From Okapia johnstoni (taxonomy: Eukaryota > Chordata > Mammalia > Artiodactyla > Giraffidae), in contig CM044314.1 of assembly GCA_024291935.2 (NCBI GenBank), forward strand, positions 28,928,001-28,992,000: DNA of 64,000 nt, given 5' to 3'. Shown piece by piece: positions 1-11,242 of the stretch (the first letter of the stretch is position 1; each line of letters begins with the position of its first letter). Under the pieces are notes generated by a model. It was given only the letters and a program-made list of their open reading frames with translations, ran no database searches and was not told the DNA's origin. A program made the translations under genes and the position numbers.

Positions 1-325
1 GTTATACTTAGAACCTACTGAGTTTTCTGGAGGGAAACCTGACCCACCTCCACCAGCTTTTAACCACTCTTGCTCAGCCTGGCTGCTCTGGTTAATAAGC
101 AGACTCTGAGTTTAGAAGATACAAGATAAAATGCCATATGGAGAGAGAGACTAAAGCAGATTGCCAACAGTGAAATTGCACTGACCACAATTTTATCTTT
201 TCTCTGATGATCCAGAAGGCACAGTGAAATCTGAAAGAATTATGAGCATCTTTTATGGAAATTCCAGCTAACAGAGATTTGGAGGTGCTGAAATATTAGT
301 AAAATCTGTTGTAATGCCACAGAAA
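1..325. other. No recognised feature
   Basis: I see no coding frame of note and no repeat I can name. The sequence is moderately AT-rich and leads into the L1 copy that starts near 326. Confidence 0.4.
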
Positions 326-1835
326 AAGTGAACGTCTAGACCCAAAATAGCCAAAACAATCCTGAGGAAAAAAACTAAGCTAGAAACATTATCCTTACTG
401 ATTTCAAACTATATTACAAAGCTGTAAGTAATCAAAATAGCATGGTATTAGCATAAAAAACAAACATAGAGATCAATGGAACTGAATTGAGAGCTCAGAA
501 ATAAGCCTAGGCCTATATGGTCAATTAATTTACCACAAAAGAGCCAAGAATATACAATGGGGCAAGAGCAGTCTCTTTAATATATAGTGCTGAGAAAACT
601 GTATCGCTACATGCAAATGAATGAAACTAGACCCATATCTTATACCATACACAAAAACTAACCCCAAATGGATTAAAGACATGAACATAAGGCTTGCCAC
701 CATAAAATTCTAAAAGAAAGCATACGTGGTAAGTTCCTTGGAGTCAATCTTGGTGATGAGTTTTTGGATTTAACAGCACAAGCAAAGGCAACTAATGGAA
801 AAACAAGCAACAGGACTATATCAAACTGAAAAACTTCTGCACAGCAAAGGAATCCATCAACAAGATTAAAAGGCAACCTATGGAATGAGAGAACATATTT
901 GCAAATCATATCTGATAAGGAGATAATATCCAAAATGTATAAAAAACTCATACAACTTAATAGCAAAAAAAAACAAACCACCCACATTCAATTTAAAAAT
1001 GAGCCAAGGATCTGAAAAAACATTTTTCCAAAGAAAACATATAGCTAGCAAACAGACACATGAAAAGATGCTCAATCATCAGGGAAAGGCAAATCAAAAC
1101 CATAATGAGACACCATCTCACACCTATCAGAAAGGTTGTTATCAAAAAGATGAGAAATAACAAGGGAACCCTTGTGCACAGTTGTCGGAAAGTAAAACTG
1201 GTGCAACAACTATGGAAAACAGTATGGAGTTTCCTCAAAAAATTAAAAATAGGTCTATCACATGATCTAGCAATTCTGCTTTCAGATATTTAACCAAAGA
1301 AAATGAAAACGCTAACTCAAAAAGACATATGCACCTCTATGTTTACATAATATTCTTTACAATAGCCAAGATATGGAAATAATCTAAGTGTCCACTGATG
1401 GATGAATGGATAAAAAATTGTGGTATACAATGGAATATTATTCATCCATAAAACAGAATGCAATTTGCCACACCATGGATGAATTCTGAAGGCATTATAA
1501 GTGAAATAAGTCAGAGAAAGAAAACTACTGTATGATCTTATGGACATGCAGAATCTAAAAAACGTAAGCAAAAAAATAGGCAGGACTGGAGGGTGGGCAA
1601 AATGGGTAAAGGAGGTCAAAAGTTACAAATTTCCAGTTTTAAAATAAACATATTATGAATAATGTAAAGCATAGTGACTGTAGTTAATATTACTGTGATG
1701 CATACTTGGAAATTGCTAAAAGAGTACATTTTAAAAGTTCCCATCATAAGAAAAACAAATTTTGTAACTATCATAACTATTTGTAAACCTAAAACTAATA
1801 AAGTGTTATAAGTCAGTTACATTTTAAAAAACAAA
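326..1835 (+). mobile_element. Old L1 LINE, 3' part of ORF2 plus 3' UTR
   Basis: The plus strand follows the end of L1 ORF2 (a block of the type 'gatcaatggaactgaa', then the stretch encoding the C-terminal ORF2 region, then the 'tggatgaatggataaa' block) and runs into an L1 3' UTR ending near 1830 in an A-rich tail. The reading frame is broken many times, so no protein is possible. The 3' UTR matches that of the L1 at 55723-57805, so both belong to one old mammalian subfamily (L1MA-like, tentative). Confidence 0.85.
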
Positions 1836-1989
1836 AAGATGAATATCTGATACCCGAATATTATTGTCTCTGTATTTAACTTGAGCTATTGAATTGACAT
1901 CGAGAGCCACACACTTTTGCCTAAACTTACCTATTTGAGAGGCCATGAGATGCAGAGAAATTGGTTAACAGAATAAATGGTTACAGTTT

Positions 1990-2076
1990 TACCAAAAACT
2001 TTGTGAATCTGGGTAAGCCACTTTCCTTCTTTAGGCTTCTGTTGTCACTGTGGTAAAAAGAGGGGGATGCGTTAGA
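1990..2076 (+). mobile_element. MIR SINE fragment
   Basis: A block resembling the MIR core ('gggtaagccactt' followed by a pyrimidine-rich stretch and a 'gtggtaaaaagag' segment). It is short and diverged. Confidence 0.45.
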
Positions 2077-2241
2077 TATTGCAGTGGACTGCATATTCAT
2101 GCTTCCCCCACCAGCAAATTCATATGTTGAACTCTACTGTCCAATGTGATGATATTAGAAGCTGACTAGGTTATGAGTGGGAGCTGATTAGGTTATGAAT
2201 GGGATTAGTGCCCTTATAAAAGAGATCTGAGGACATCCCTG
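2077..2241 (+). mobile_element. MaLR LTR (MST-like), 5' part
   Basis: Diagnostic LTR blocks are present: 'aaattcatatgttgaa', 'ccaatgtgatg' and 'gggattagtgcccttataa'. The LTR stops at about 2230-2241 where BovB sequence begins, and resumes at 4976. It is therefore an ERVL-MaLR solo LTR split by later insertions. Confidence 0.75.
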
Positions 2242-4702
2242 GCAGTTCTTTTCATCATGGGGAATGGAATGCAAAAGTAGGAAGCCAAGAGGTACCTGGA
2301 GTAACAGGCAAATTTGGCCTTGGAGTACAAAATGAAGTGGGGCAAAGGCTAACAGAGTTTTGCCGAGAGAATGCACTGGTCATGGCAAACACCCTCTTCC
2401 AACAGCACAAGAGATGACCCTACACATGGACATCTCCAGATGGTCAATACTGAAATCAGATCGATTATATGCTTTGCAGCCAAAGATGGAGAAGCTCTAT
2501 ACAGTCAGCAAAAACAAGACCAGGAGCTGACTGTGGCTCAAATCAAGAACTTCTTATTGCAAAATTCAGACTTTAATTGAAGAAGGTAGGGAAAACCACT
2601 AGACCATTCAGGTATGACCTAAATCAAATCCCTTATGATAATACAGTGGAAGTGACAAATAAATTCAAAGGATTAAATCTGAAAGAGTGCCTGAAGAACT
2701 ACGGACAGAGGCTTGTAACACTGTATAGGAGGCAGTGATCAAAACCACCCCCAAGAAAAAGAACTGCAAAAAGGCAAAATGGTTGCCTGAGGAGGCCTTA
2801 CAAATAGCTATGAAAAGAAGAGAAGCAAAAGGCAAAGGAGAAAAGGAAAGATATATCCATCTGAATGCAAAGTTCCAAAGAACATCAAGGAGAGATAAGA
2901 AAACCTTCCTAAGTGAACAATGCAAAGAAATAGAAGAATGGGAAAGACTAGAGATCTCTGCAAGAAAATTAGAGATACCAAGGGAACATTTCATGCAAAG
3001 ATGGGCACAATAAAGGACAGAAACAGTATGGACCTAACCAAAGCAGAAGATAGTAAGAAGAGGTGGCAAGAATACACAGAAGAACTGTACAAAAAAGATC
3101 TTCACGACCCAGATAACCATGATGGTGTGATCACACACCTAGAGCCAGACATACTGGAATGTGAAGTCAAGGGGGCCTTAGGAAGCATCACTATGAACAA
3201 AGCTAGTGGAGGTGATAGAATTCCAGCTGAGCTATTTCAAATCCTGAAAGATGATGCTGTGAAAGTGCTGCACTCAACATGCCAGCAAATTTGGAAAACT
3301 CAGCAGTGGCCACAGGACTGGAAAAGGTCAGTTTTCACTCCAATCCCAAAGAAGGGCCATGCCAAAGAATGTTCAAACTACCATACAACTGCACTCATTT
3401 CAAATGCTAGCAAAGTAGTGCTGAAAGTTCTCTAAGCCAGGCTTCAATAGTACATGAACCGAGAACTCCCACATGTTCAAGCTAGATTTAGATGAGATCC
3501 AGTGCGTTCAGGGTGGTATGGCCGTAGACCAAGCTGGATTTAGAAAAAGCAGAGGAACCAGAGATCAAATTGCCAACATCTGTTGGATTATAGAAAAGGC
3601 AAGAGAATTCCAGAAAAACATCTACTTTTGTTTCATTGACTATGCTAAAGCCTTTGACTATGTGGATCACAACAAACTGTGGAAAATTCTGAAAGAGATG
3701 GACATACCAAACCACCTTACCTGCCTCCTGTGAAACCTGTATGGAGGTCAAGAAGCAACAGTTAGAACATGGAACAGACTGGTTCCAAATCGGGAAAGGA
3801 GTATGTCAAGCCTGTATATTGTCACCCTGCTTATCTAACTTATATGCAGAATACATCATACAAAATGCCAGGCTGGATGAAGCACAAGCTGGAATCAAGG
3901 TTGCTGGAGAAATATCAATGACTTCAGATACACATATGACACCACCCTAATGGCAGAAAGCAAAGAGGAACTAAAGAGCCTCTTGATGAAGGTGAAAGAG
4001 GAGAGTGAAAAAGCTGGCTTAAAGCTCAACATTCAAAAAACGAAGATCATGGCCTCCAGTCCCATCACTTCATGGCAAATAGATGGGGAAACAATGGAAA
4101 CAGTGACAGACTTAATTTTGGGGGGCTCCAAAATCACTGTGGATGGTCACTGCAGCCATGAAATTAAAAGATGCTTGCTCCTTGGAAGAAAAGCTATGAC
4201 AAACAGAGTATTAAAAAGCAGAGACATTACTTTGCCAACCAAGGTCCATCTAGTCAAAGCCATGGATTTTCCAGTAGTCATGTATGGATGTGAGAGCTGA
4301 ACCATAAAGAAGGCTGAGCACCAAAGAACCGATGCTTTTGAACTGTGGTGTTGGAGAAGATGCTTGAGACTTCTTGGACTGCAAAGAGATCCAACCGGTC
4401 AATCCTAAAGGAAATCAGTCCTGAATATTCATTGGAAGGACTGATGTTGAAGCTGAAACTCCAATACTTTGGCCACCTGATGCAAAGAGCTGACTCATTT
4501 AAAAGACCCTGATTCTGGGAAAGATTGAAGGCAGGAGGAGAAGGGGACGACAGAGGATGAGATGGTTGGATGGCATCACTGACTCATTATACATGAGTTT
4601 GAGCAAGCTTCCGGAGATGGTGGAGAGGAAAGCCTGGCGTGCTGCAGTCCATGGGGTCGCAAAGAGTAGGACATGAGTGAGTGACCGAACAACAACAACT
4701 GG
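2242..4702 (+). mobile_element. BovB (RTE) LINE, 5'-truncated, inactive
   Basis: The sequence starts inside the endonuclease part ('ggaatgcaaaagtaggaag') and runs through the whole reverse transcriptase to the BovB 3' end (a 'gcaaagagt' block near 4660). Translation in pieces gives endonuclease C-terminus (2371-2580), linker (2735-3013), RT fingers (2920-3435), palm (3473-3950) and thumb (3950-4300), separated by stops and frameshifts. The catalytic YADD box reads YTYD at 3929-3940, so the enzyme would be dead even if the frames were joined. It lies inside a MaLR LTR and its 3' end abuts a CHR SINE. Confidence 0.92.
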
Positions 4703-4975
4703 TGGTACAGAGGATAAGAGTCTGCCTGTCAATGCAGGAGACATGAGTTTAAATCCTGGTCTGGGAGGATCCCGTATACCATGGAGCAACTAAAGCATAT
4801 GAGCTGTAGCTACTGAGCCTCTGTGTTCCAACTACTGAAGTCCGTGAGCCTAGAGCCTGTTCTCTGCTACAAGAGAAGCCACCACAGTCAGAAGCCTGTG
4901 CCCTGAATCAAAGACCAAGCACAACCAAAAATAAATAAAAAAATTTTGTTTTAAAAGAAAGTAAATAGAAACAAG
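4703..4975 (+). mobile_element. CHR-type tRNA-derived SINE
   Basis: A tRNA-like head ('ggtggtacagaggataagag', 'cctgtcaatgcaggagac') is followed by the artiodactyl CHR body (repeated 'aactactga' and 'cctagagcc' blocks, 'acaagagaagccaccacag') and an A-rich tail ('ccaaaaataaataaa'). It directly abuts the BovB 3' end, so the two arrived one after the other in the same LTR. Confidence 0.85.
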
Positions 4976-5190
4976 TAAAATCAAAAGAGAGAGAGAGAGA
5001 TCCTAGAGAGCTGCCTTCTCCTCCTGCCATGTGAGGATACAGCAAGAAGTTGGCAGTCTGCAGCCTGTAAGAGGGCCCTTACTGGCACCCTGATCTTGGG
5101 TTTCTAGTCTATAGAACTGTGAGAGATAAATTTTGTTGTTTACACTCAGTCTATTGTATTTTGTTATAGAAGCCTGGACAGTCTAAGACA
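4976..5190 (+). mobile_element. MaLR LTR (MST-like), 3' part
   Basis: The LTR continues with 'gccatgtgaggatacagc', 'tgatcttgggtttct', 'agaactgtgagagataaa' (poly(A)-signal region) and ends in 'gtctaagaca', the expected LTR end. With 2077-2241 it forms one interrupted LTR. A shared 'aaaagaga' at both break points (near 2217 and 4980) may be the TSD of the intruding element. Confidence 0.8.
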
Positions 5191-5218
5191 GGTGTCAAGC
5201 TCTATGACTATGATTTCT

Positions 5219-5371
5219 TATGTGTGTGTACTCTTTTGCTTCAGTTGTGTCTGATTCTTTGTGATAGCCTACCAGGCTTCTCTGTTCAAGGGATTCTCCA
5301 GGAAGAATACTGGAGTCAGTTGCCGTGCCCTCCTCCAGGGGATCTTCCCTACTCCAAGATCAAACCTGGGA
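5219..5371 (-). mobile_element. Bov-tA SINE, truncated
   Basis: The reverse strand matches Bov-tA: BovB-like tail at the left ('cagttgtgtctgattctttg'), then the 'ccaggaagaatactggag' and 'ccaggggatcttcc' blocks. The tRNA head at the right end is missing. Confidence 0.85.
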
Positions 5372-5387
5372 GGTAGGTACTAAACTG

Positions 5388-5470
5388 TTGCCCCCATTTC
5401 TGAAGGAGAAAACTGAGATGTAGGGGACTTCAGTAGCTTGTGTTTACATGGAACGGAGTTGAGATTTAAA
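5388..5470 (+). mobile_element. MIR SINE fragment
   Basis: Contains a MIR-like block around 'aggagaaaactgagatg' followed by a decayed core. Assignment is tentative. Confidence 0.4.
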
Positions 5471-5768
5471 ATGAAGCCTCTAACTGCAGAGACCGTCTGT
5501 GGTCGTAACGATGTATACAGCTCCCACTAAAAGATAGTGAGCTTTTATTTTCTTGATTTTCTCTTCCTTCTTGGGAGTTTGAAACACCATTCAATGAGGG
5601 CAGAACAGGTAAACACAAATACTCCAAAGGGAAACACTGAGAATAAGTTGGTGGCTTTATCCTCATTCACGGAAGACACCAGTCAAAAGGTGAACTATGA
5701 ATCTATACCAGACAATAAGCTATAACACAGAGGTGGAGGCTTGGAGGCCCTTTACACCAACCACACAC
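5471..5768. other. No recognised feature
   Basis: The stretch has a 62-codon open frame (5537-5725) with no family resemblance I can see; I regard it as chance. Confidence 0.3.
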
Positions 5769-5830
5769 AGTCCATGGGGTCGCAAAGAGTCAGACATGAC
5801 TGAGTGACTAACACTTTCACTTTTTCATAA
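5769..5830 (+). mobile_element. Bov SINE 3'-end fragment
   Basis: Only the shared BovB-derived tail is present ('ccatggggtcgcaaagagtc', 'gactgagtgac'). Confidence 0.8.
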
Positions 5831-5905
5831 GGTTGATGTGAGTTTTAAATATGTGTATAGCTTGGTGCTTGACACACAGAACAGCTCAGTGAAAATAAAC
5901 TTTAT
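5831..5905 (+). mobile_element. MIR SINE 3' end
   Basis: The 'ggttgatgtgagttttaaa' and 'agcttggtgcttgacacac' blocks match the MIR 3' end ('...gcctggcacatag...' in the consensus). It may belong to the same MIR as 5388-5470. Confidence 0.5.
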
Positions 5906-6875
5906 TTTTATTTTTTGATCTGCAATATCATGACCATCACATAAAATTATGAGGGGTTGGATGATTACTATTACAGAGAAAAAATTAGACTAGATATAAT
6001 ACAATTACAGATGATTGTTTACTCTTAGATAGTAGCTAAAATCATTAGCCTATCTCTCATGAAATCTTTATGACCATGGGAGGGATGAAGACCTAGCATT
6101 GACTTTAATATAAAGATCTGGAGAAGGAATAACAATTGAATAGACAACAGTTTGAGCTTAAAATTCATTCCTCAGCAAAAATAGAACAGTACAGATTTCT
6201 CACATACTCTACGTTCTGAAGAGAGAAAAAATAACTCACAGAGAGAAAAGGATAAAAATGTGTGGGAGTGTTTCAAAATTGGGCTAGGAAAGAAGAGTCT
6301 CCTGGTTGCTCCTTTCAAGTTAGATTGAAATGAGTCTATTCCCTACCCAAGAAATGAAAGCATGGTTTGCAGTGTATGTTTAATTTTTGCTAAAAATATG
6401 CAACTAAGAGAAAGCCAAAGAAATATTTTCATTTAAGAGAAGCCAATTTTGCTGTTGTTTTCTGTGTGGATGGCTGTGTTTTTATCCTTGCCAATCAATA
6501 ACCAAAATTCAAAGTCTTGATACACATTCCCACTAAATGACTATAACCTGCCTGGTCTTTAGGGAGTTCAATGCTGAAAGCAGCAGGTTTCCCAGGATAA
6601 ATCTTTCTTTCTCTGGTCGAGATGTGTATTTCCTGATGTACAACCAAGAATATTTCCAGTGTTCTATCAACGTTTTGTTCTGCTTGAATTTAAGCCCATT
6701 CCTTTTGTGGATCACATGTGAACATAAACCAGAGCAGTTGACATGTTCTTTGTATATTCGCGTCTGACCCAGTTAGCACCTACAACTGTATTTGCTCTAT
6801 GGTGAATTCAAAGACACAACCTTGCCTGCCCCCTACTTGGCTCTTTTCATTTGGATCTGAATGGTATTTTTAGTT
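5906..6875. other. No recognised feature; (TTAA)n at right edge
   Basis: About 970 bp of AT-rich DNA with no gene or repeat I can name. A short (ttaa)n run at about 6870-6895 is the A/T-rich tail of the CHR SINE that follows. Confidence 0.35.
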
Positions 6876-6879
6876 AGTT

Positions 6880-7517
6880 AATTAATTAATTAATTTTTGG
6901 CTGCTCTGGGTCTTTGTTGCTGTGTTCAGTCTTTCTCTAGTTGCAGTGAGCAAGGGCTACTCTCTAGTTGTGGTGCGTGGGCTTCTCATTGCAGTGGCTT
7001 CTCTCTCTTTTTTTACATGAAAATCTGACTTTTAAAAGAATTTTGTGTATTTGCTTATTTTTGGCTGCACTGGGTCTTCTTTGCTGCACAGGCTTTTCTC
7101 TAGTTGCAGTGTGTGGACGTCTCTCATTGTGGTGGTTTTTCTTGTTGTGGAGCATTGGCTCTACTCGGTGTGGACTTAGTAGCTGTGGCACATGGGGCAC
7201 AGGCTCAACAGTTCTGGTGTACGAGCTTGGTTGCTCCACAGCATGTGGGATCCTGACAGATCAGGGATTGAACCTGTGTCCCCTGCATTGACAGGTGGAT
7301 TCTTTACCACTGAGCCACCAGGGAAGCCCCGGTAGCATCTCTTGTTTCAGAGCACAGTTTCTAGGGCGTGTGGGCTTCAGTAGTTGTGTCATGCAAGGGC
7401 TCTGTTGCCCCATGTTATGTGGAATCTTGGTTCCGTGACCAGGGATTGAACTTGTGCCCCCTGCATTGGCAGGCAGATTCTCAACCACTGGGCCAGCAGG
7501 GAAGTCCTGCAAAGTGT
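6880..7517 (-). mobile_element. CHR SINE (outer), split by a second CHR
   Basis: The reverse strand is a CHR SINE. Its tail-side part ('tttttggctgctctgggtc', 'tctctagttg') runs to about 7015. Its head-side part resumes at about 7331 ('agggcgtgtgggcttcag') and ends in the tRNA-like head near 7450-7510 ('ctgcattggcaggcagattc', 'gccagcagggaagtcc'). A second complete CHR copy sits in the gap. Confidence 0.85.
7022..7330 (-). mobile_element. CHR SINE (inner), nested in the outer CHR
   Basis: A complete CHR copy in the same orientation as its host. An odd AT-rich tail lies at about 7012-7050, the body blocks follow ('ttttggctgcactgggtc', 'tagtagctgtggc'), and the tRNA head is at 7260-7330 ('gacaggtggattctttacc', 'gccaccagggaagccc'). 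It is younger than the outer copy because it interrupts it. Confidence 0.85.
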
Positions 7518-7654
7518 TTTTAAAAATTTTAAACATTTGTTGCCAATTTAAAACTAAAAAGGGATATTTCTCATAAAAGTCTGTGATGCAATTTCTCATA
7601 TAGAATCAGTAAATTAAGAAAGATGGAACCCATGTTCCTTCATGGCAACAATTG

Positions 7655-7698
7655 GGGATCTTTACGACTGAAGCGACTTAGCAGCAGTAGCAGCAATA
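7655..7698 (+). mobile_element. Bov-A2-type SINE tail remnant
   Basis: 'gaagcgacttagcagcagt' with a (agc)n run is the usual 3' tail of Bov-A2; the body is absent. Confidence 0.55.
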
Positions 7699-7699
7699 G

Positions 7700-8920
7700 G
7701 GGTTCTTTGCCCAGACAGAGCTGTTATCTAACTCACTATGGACATCTGTGTTCTCCAACTCTTGATGCTTCACATGTGTTTGTTAAGTAGCGAAGGATCA
7801 GTGATTGGCGGGATTAATTTAAATTTGCATATTTTTATTGGCATATCCAGTTTATTCTTAAATTTATGGTGGTCCAAATATTTTCAGGGCCTTTACATTA
7901 TCTATTTAATCTATCTAAATTAAGCCACCTGGTTATTTATAACCTAAACGTATAATTAAATAACCTAAATATTTACATTACTTAAATTCCAGGAAAGGAA
8001 AATAAATGCTAACATGTTAGATTGGGGAAAAACCCTTGAATGGAAAGTTCCAGCAATGACAGATTGTGCCAGTGGTTTGGCCAAGTCCTCTGAAGAGAAC
8101 CAGGGCCTTGACTGAAGTGAACTGTTCATGGAAAGCACACACATTTTTATGGTATCAGGTAGATTTAAAATTACTATAAAGACTCCAGACTGCTTTGAAT
8201 TCCATTCCCCCTGGATTAGCCATTTCTCATTTTCAATTTGTTTACTACTTCTGTCTTACTTGCCTTGCTTCACTGTGCTTAATGAAATTATTCTGGAGCC
8301 TCTCCTGATTTCAAATTAGAACCAGACAAAATTAACCTCCAGCAACAGAACTGCTATGGTCTGGTTTCTGTGAAATGACTTAATACTGAGTGAAGTTATA
8401 TGAACTAGAAATTTGAGACTCTTTGTTAAAAGATTGAGCTGCCACCACTTCATGTATCACACACATGTATCATTTCATGTGTACATGTATTAAGGGCAAT
8501 TCAAAGACAATGATTGGTCACATTCCTGGGTAACTATGCGTTGTAGTGGAGAAACCTGAAAAAAAAAATTGGCTACCCATACCTGCCGAGGGTGTACAAA
8601 CAGGAGATGAAGGGCAGAGTTGTAACTCAGTGACAGCGAAGCTGGGGCCATCTTCAATCAACTTTGGCAACTCTTCATTAAGGCACACTGAGCTCATAAC
8701 TGGTAACCACTTCCCAATATCCATTTGGTAACTCTAGGATGGGATGGGAGGGCAAGAAGTGGGGTTAACAAGTGAAGAATTGTCCAAGGATCCCAAAGGG
8801 GCTTTACTGACTGTCTTGTGGGCTGTGGAGAGCTGTATGACGGTGATCCCACTTTTAACTATTAGCTAATGGAATGAATGATGGCTTGCTTTGAAAGAAA
8901 CTATAGTTAGCTGTCACTGG
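7700..8920. other. No recognised feature
   Basis: About 1.2 kb with only short open frames (about 60 codons) on both strands and no repeat I recognise. Confidence 0.35.
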
Positions 8921-9375
8921 CTATGTCCCACCCCTCAGCTGTACCACTTTAGCACATGCCACCTGCTGGCCCTGGTGTCTCTTTGCCTGCTTTCTCTGTC
9001 TGTGCCACAGAGTAGGACAAGAGTGCCATGGATGAACACATGCAGCTTTCCCAGCAGCTTTAACTAACGATACATAGGAATAGTGTAGAAATACCCTGGC
9101 AGAAGGAGATGATACCTTGGAAGCACTGATTCTGAAGTTTCCCAGCAGGATCAAGTTTCTGTTGCCCATGGTGGTAACTGACTTGAGATCACACCCTTTA
9201 TTAGCCTTCTTCCCTTCCCAGTTTCACTTCTCCACTCCCTGGCTTTTGTTTTTGGCCTTTCTAGGATGGAATGAGAGAGCAAATATTAACAGGTAAATCC
9301 CAAATAGATCACTTGCTCTTGCTCTTTGTCTCAGGGACTGCTTCTGGGGGAACCCAGGCCAATATAGCTTCTATT
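8921..9375 (+). repeat. Possible old LTR-like repeat
   Basis: The right end ('aatagatcacttgc', then 'tctcagggactgcttctg' and 'ggaacccaggcc') has the look of an old mammalian LTR 3' end. A similar end occurs at about 49385-49445. I cannot name the family. Confidence 0.3.
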
Positions 9376-9439
9376 TTTCAAAAGTCTCTCCTTTGTCTGT
9401 GGGATAATACCATGAATGCCTGGGCGGCCATATGTCTGT

Positions 9440-9556
9440 GTACATTCATTAATTCACTGACTCATTTTCTCTTTTCAAAAAATCTCAATGGAGTGCCTAT
9501 TTGATGCAAAAGTGCTGAGCCAGGTGCTGAGCAGCCTGTCCCAAAGAAACAAGGTA
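9440..9556 (+). mobile_element. L2 LINE 3'-end-like fragment
   Basis: 'cattaattcactgactca' followed by 'gagtgcctatttgatgc' and 'gtgctgagccaggtgctgag' resembles the L2 3' end. Confidence 0.5.
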
Positions 9557-9559
9557 TGT

Positions 9560-9780
9560 GCTACAAGTGTAATTTAAATTTCTTAGTAGCCACACTGAAA
9601 AAAAAAGGAAAAAGAGAGAAGCTCGATGTAGCAAAATACTGTCATTTCAGTGTGTTCCCAGTCTTTGAAGTCTAGTGTTTGTTTTATATTGGCAGCATCT
9701 CTCAATTTGAACTGGCCACAGTTCAAGTGCTACGTAGACACATATGGCTAAAGGCTCCCGCCATAGGAAACAGCCCAGTT
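9560..9780 (+). mobile_element. Non-autonomous DNA transposon remnant (hAT/MER-like)
   Basis: The right part ('gaactggccacagttcaag', 'tagacacatatggctaaagg', 'ggaaacagcccag') matches a common mammalian MER element whose 3' end contains a tandem 'tggcta' signature. The exact family name is not recalled. Confidence 0.5.
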
Positions 9781-9849
9781 CCTTAGGTTTATGGTTAGTG
9801 AGCAGGAGGGAGGAGCAAGTCGCTTAAGAGGCAGTCACACTATAAGAAG

Positions 9850-10015
9850 TTGGTTACCTGAGTTGGTGATCCCCTGACTTAGTGTGTATCTGAATTTCCC
9901 AGAGAGCTAATACAGGACACAGAGTCTAAGGCTCATAGGAGACACCTGGGACTACGCAGCCTCCCCAAGTTCTCCAGGGGACTGGATACACAGCAAAGCT
10001 TAACAACTACTGCCC
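9850..10015 (+). mobile_element. Possible MER5-like remnant
   Basis: The order of blocks ('cagagtctaaggctc', 'cacctgggac', 'ttaacaactactgcc') is MER5-like but strongly diverged. Confidence 0.3.
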
Positions 10016-10064
10016 CACCTCACCCTCAACCAATCTCCTCACTCTCAGTTCTTTGTGAAGATGT

Positions 10065-10290
10065 GCATGCGTGCATGCTAAGTCGCTTCGCTCACGTCCG
10101 GCTCTTTGTGACCCGATGGACTGTAGCCCACCAGGCTCCTCTATCCATGGGATTCTCCAGGCAAGAATCTTGGAGTGGGTTGCCATGCCCTCCTCCAGGG
10201 GATCTTCCCCTACCCAGAGATCAAACCTGTCTCTTGTGTCTCCTGCATTGAGAGGTGGGTTCTTTCTACTAGCACCACCTGGGAAGCCCT
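10065..10290 (-). mobile_element. Bov-tA SINE
   Basis: Near full length on the reverse strand: BovB-like tail ('ctaagtcgcttcgctcacg'), body ('ccaggcaagaatcttggag', 'ccaggggatcttcc') and tRNA-like head ending 'ccacctgggaagccc'. Confidence 0.93.
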
Positions 10291-10703
10291 TATATAAGTG
10301 TAGAGGAGGAGAAATCATTTCCCCTCGACCCTCCCAGGCTCTTGGCTGAGTACCCCCTGTAAAAAAAGACAGGTTAATGAAAAAAACCACATGAAAGTCT
10401 GTTAGTGTGTATACCTGACATATACATGGGAGATACCCAGGAAAACTGAGTAGAACGCCCTCAAATGGCCCACGCCACCACTTTAAATATATCTTCAGTT
10501 AAAGACAAAAGGGTGGGTGGGGCAGAAGGGGAGCCAGTTATAGGAGGGTACCAGGAAAAGCCCAGTAAAGAAGGGTAAGGTTGTTACACAGATTTAAGTG
10601 GTGCCTTCTCCACTGATAAGTTTCTTGTGATTTACAGTCATCCTGTTCCTCCTGGTGTAGAGAGGGAGATACCACCATGAATGGAGAGTTCCCTTAAAAA
10701 AGT
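10291..10703. other. Unassigned, possibly an old LTR
   Basis: The stretch has the feel of an old repeat ('cagttaaagacaaaagg', 'agcccagtaaagaagggtaa') but I cannot name it. No coding potential is evident. Confidence 0.25.
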
Positions 10704-10714
10704 AAATATTCCTT

Positions 10715-10926
10715 CAGTTCAGTTCAGTCGCTCAGTCGTGTCTGACTCTTTGTGACCACATGAATCGCAGCATGCCAGGGCTCCCTGTCCATCACCAACT
10801 CCCAGAGTTTACCCAAACTCATGTCCATCACCAACTCCCAGAGTTTACCCAAACTCATGTCCATCGAGTCGGTGATGCCATCCAGCCATCTCATCCTCTG
10901 TTGTCCCCTTCTCCTCCTGCCCCCCA
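10715..10926 (-). mobile_element. BovB 3'-end fragment with internal 36-bp duplication
   Basis: The left end carries the typical (cagtt)n BovB terminus. The element is truncated at its 5' side in the 'cttctcctcctgcc' block. Imperfect flanking copies ('aaatattcctt' at 10704-10714 and a near match at 10927-10938) are probably the TSD. A perfect 36-bp tandem duplication occupies 10790-10861. Confidence 0.93.
10790..10861. repeat. 36-bp tandem duplication inside BovB
   Basis: Two exact copies (10790-10825 and 10826-10861) of a BovB ORF segment. It keeps the reading frame and repeats a 12-residue block ([12 protein letters not shown]) in translation. Confidence 0.9.
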
Positions 10927-11099
10927 AAAATGTTCCTTAGTAAATGGTAATTTCTACTCTGCTTTCAGACCTCCCATGCCTGCAGTTTCTCAAAACAATC
11001 CATATGCCAAGGATGCATACGCATGTTTAGGGGTGGTATACTCTGCTACTCTGCATAAGACTTGCTCTCAAACTCATTTGTACCTTGGATACACTTCGG

Positions 11100-11242
11100 A
11101 AGTATTAAAAAATACTGAAGCCTTGGTTTCATTCCAGATATTCTAATTTGAAGGTCAGGATTGAGACCTATCCATCAAGGGATTAAAAGTCTCCCCAAGT
11201 GATTATAATGCATAGCCAAGTTTGAGAATCAAGGACCTAAAG
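11100..11242 (+). mobile_element. MER5A DNA transposon fragment
   Basis: 'aagtctccccaagtgattat' and 'gccaagtttgagaatcaagg' correspond to the MER5A 3' half and terminal repeat. Confidence 0.7.

Noticed and set aside
673..987. 104-codon hydrophobic minus-strand frame
   Set aside because: It is the antisense of L1 ORF2 sequence; the hydrophobic look comes from reading the A-rich L1 strand backwards.
7260..7330. tRNA-like promoter boxes at the heads of CHR and Bov-tA SINEs
   Set aside because: These are SINE heads with the SINE body attached and multiple genome-wide copies, not tRNA genes.
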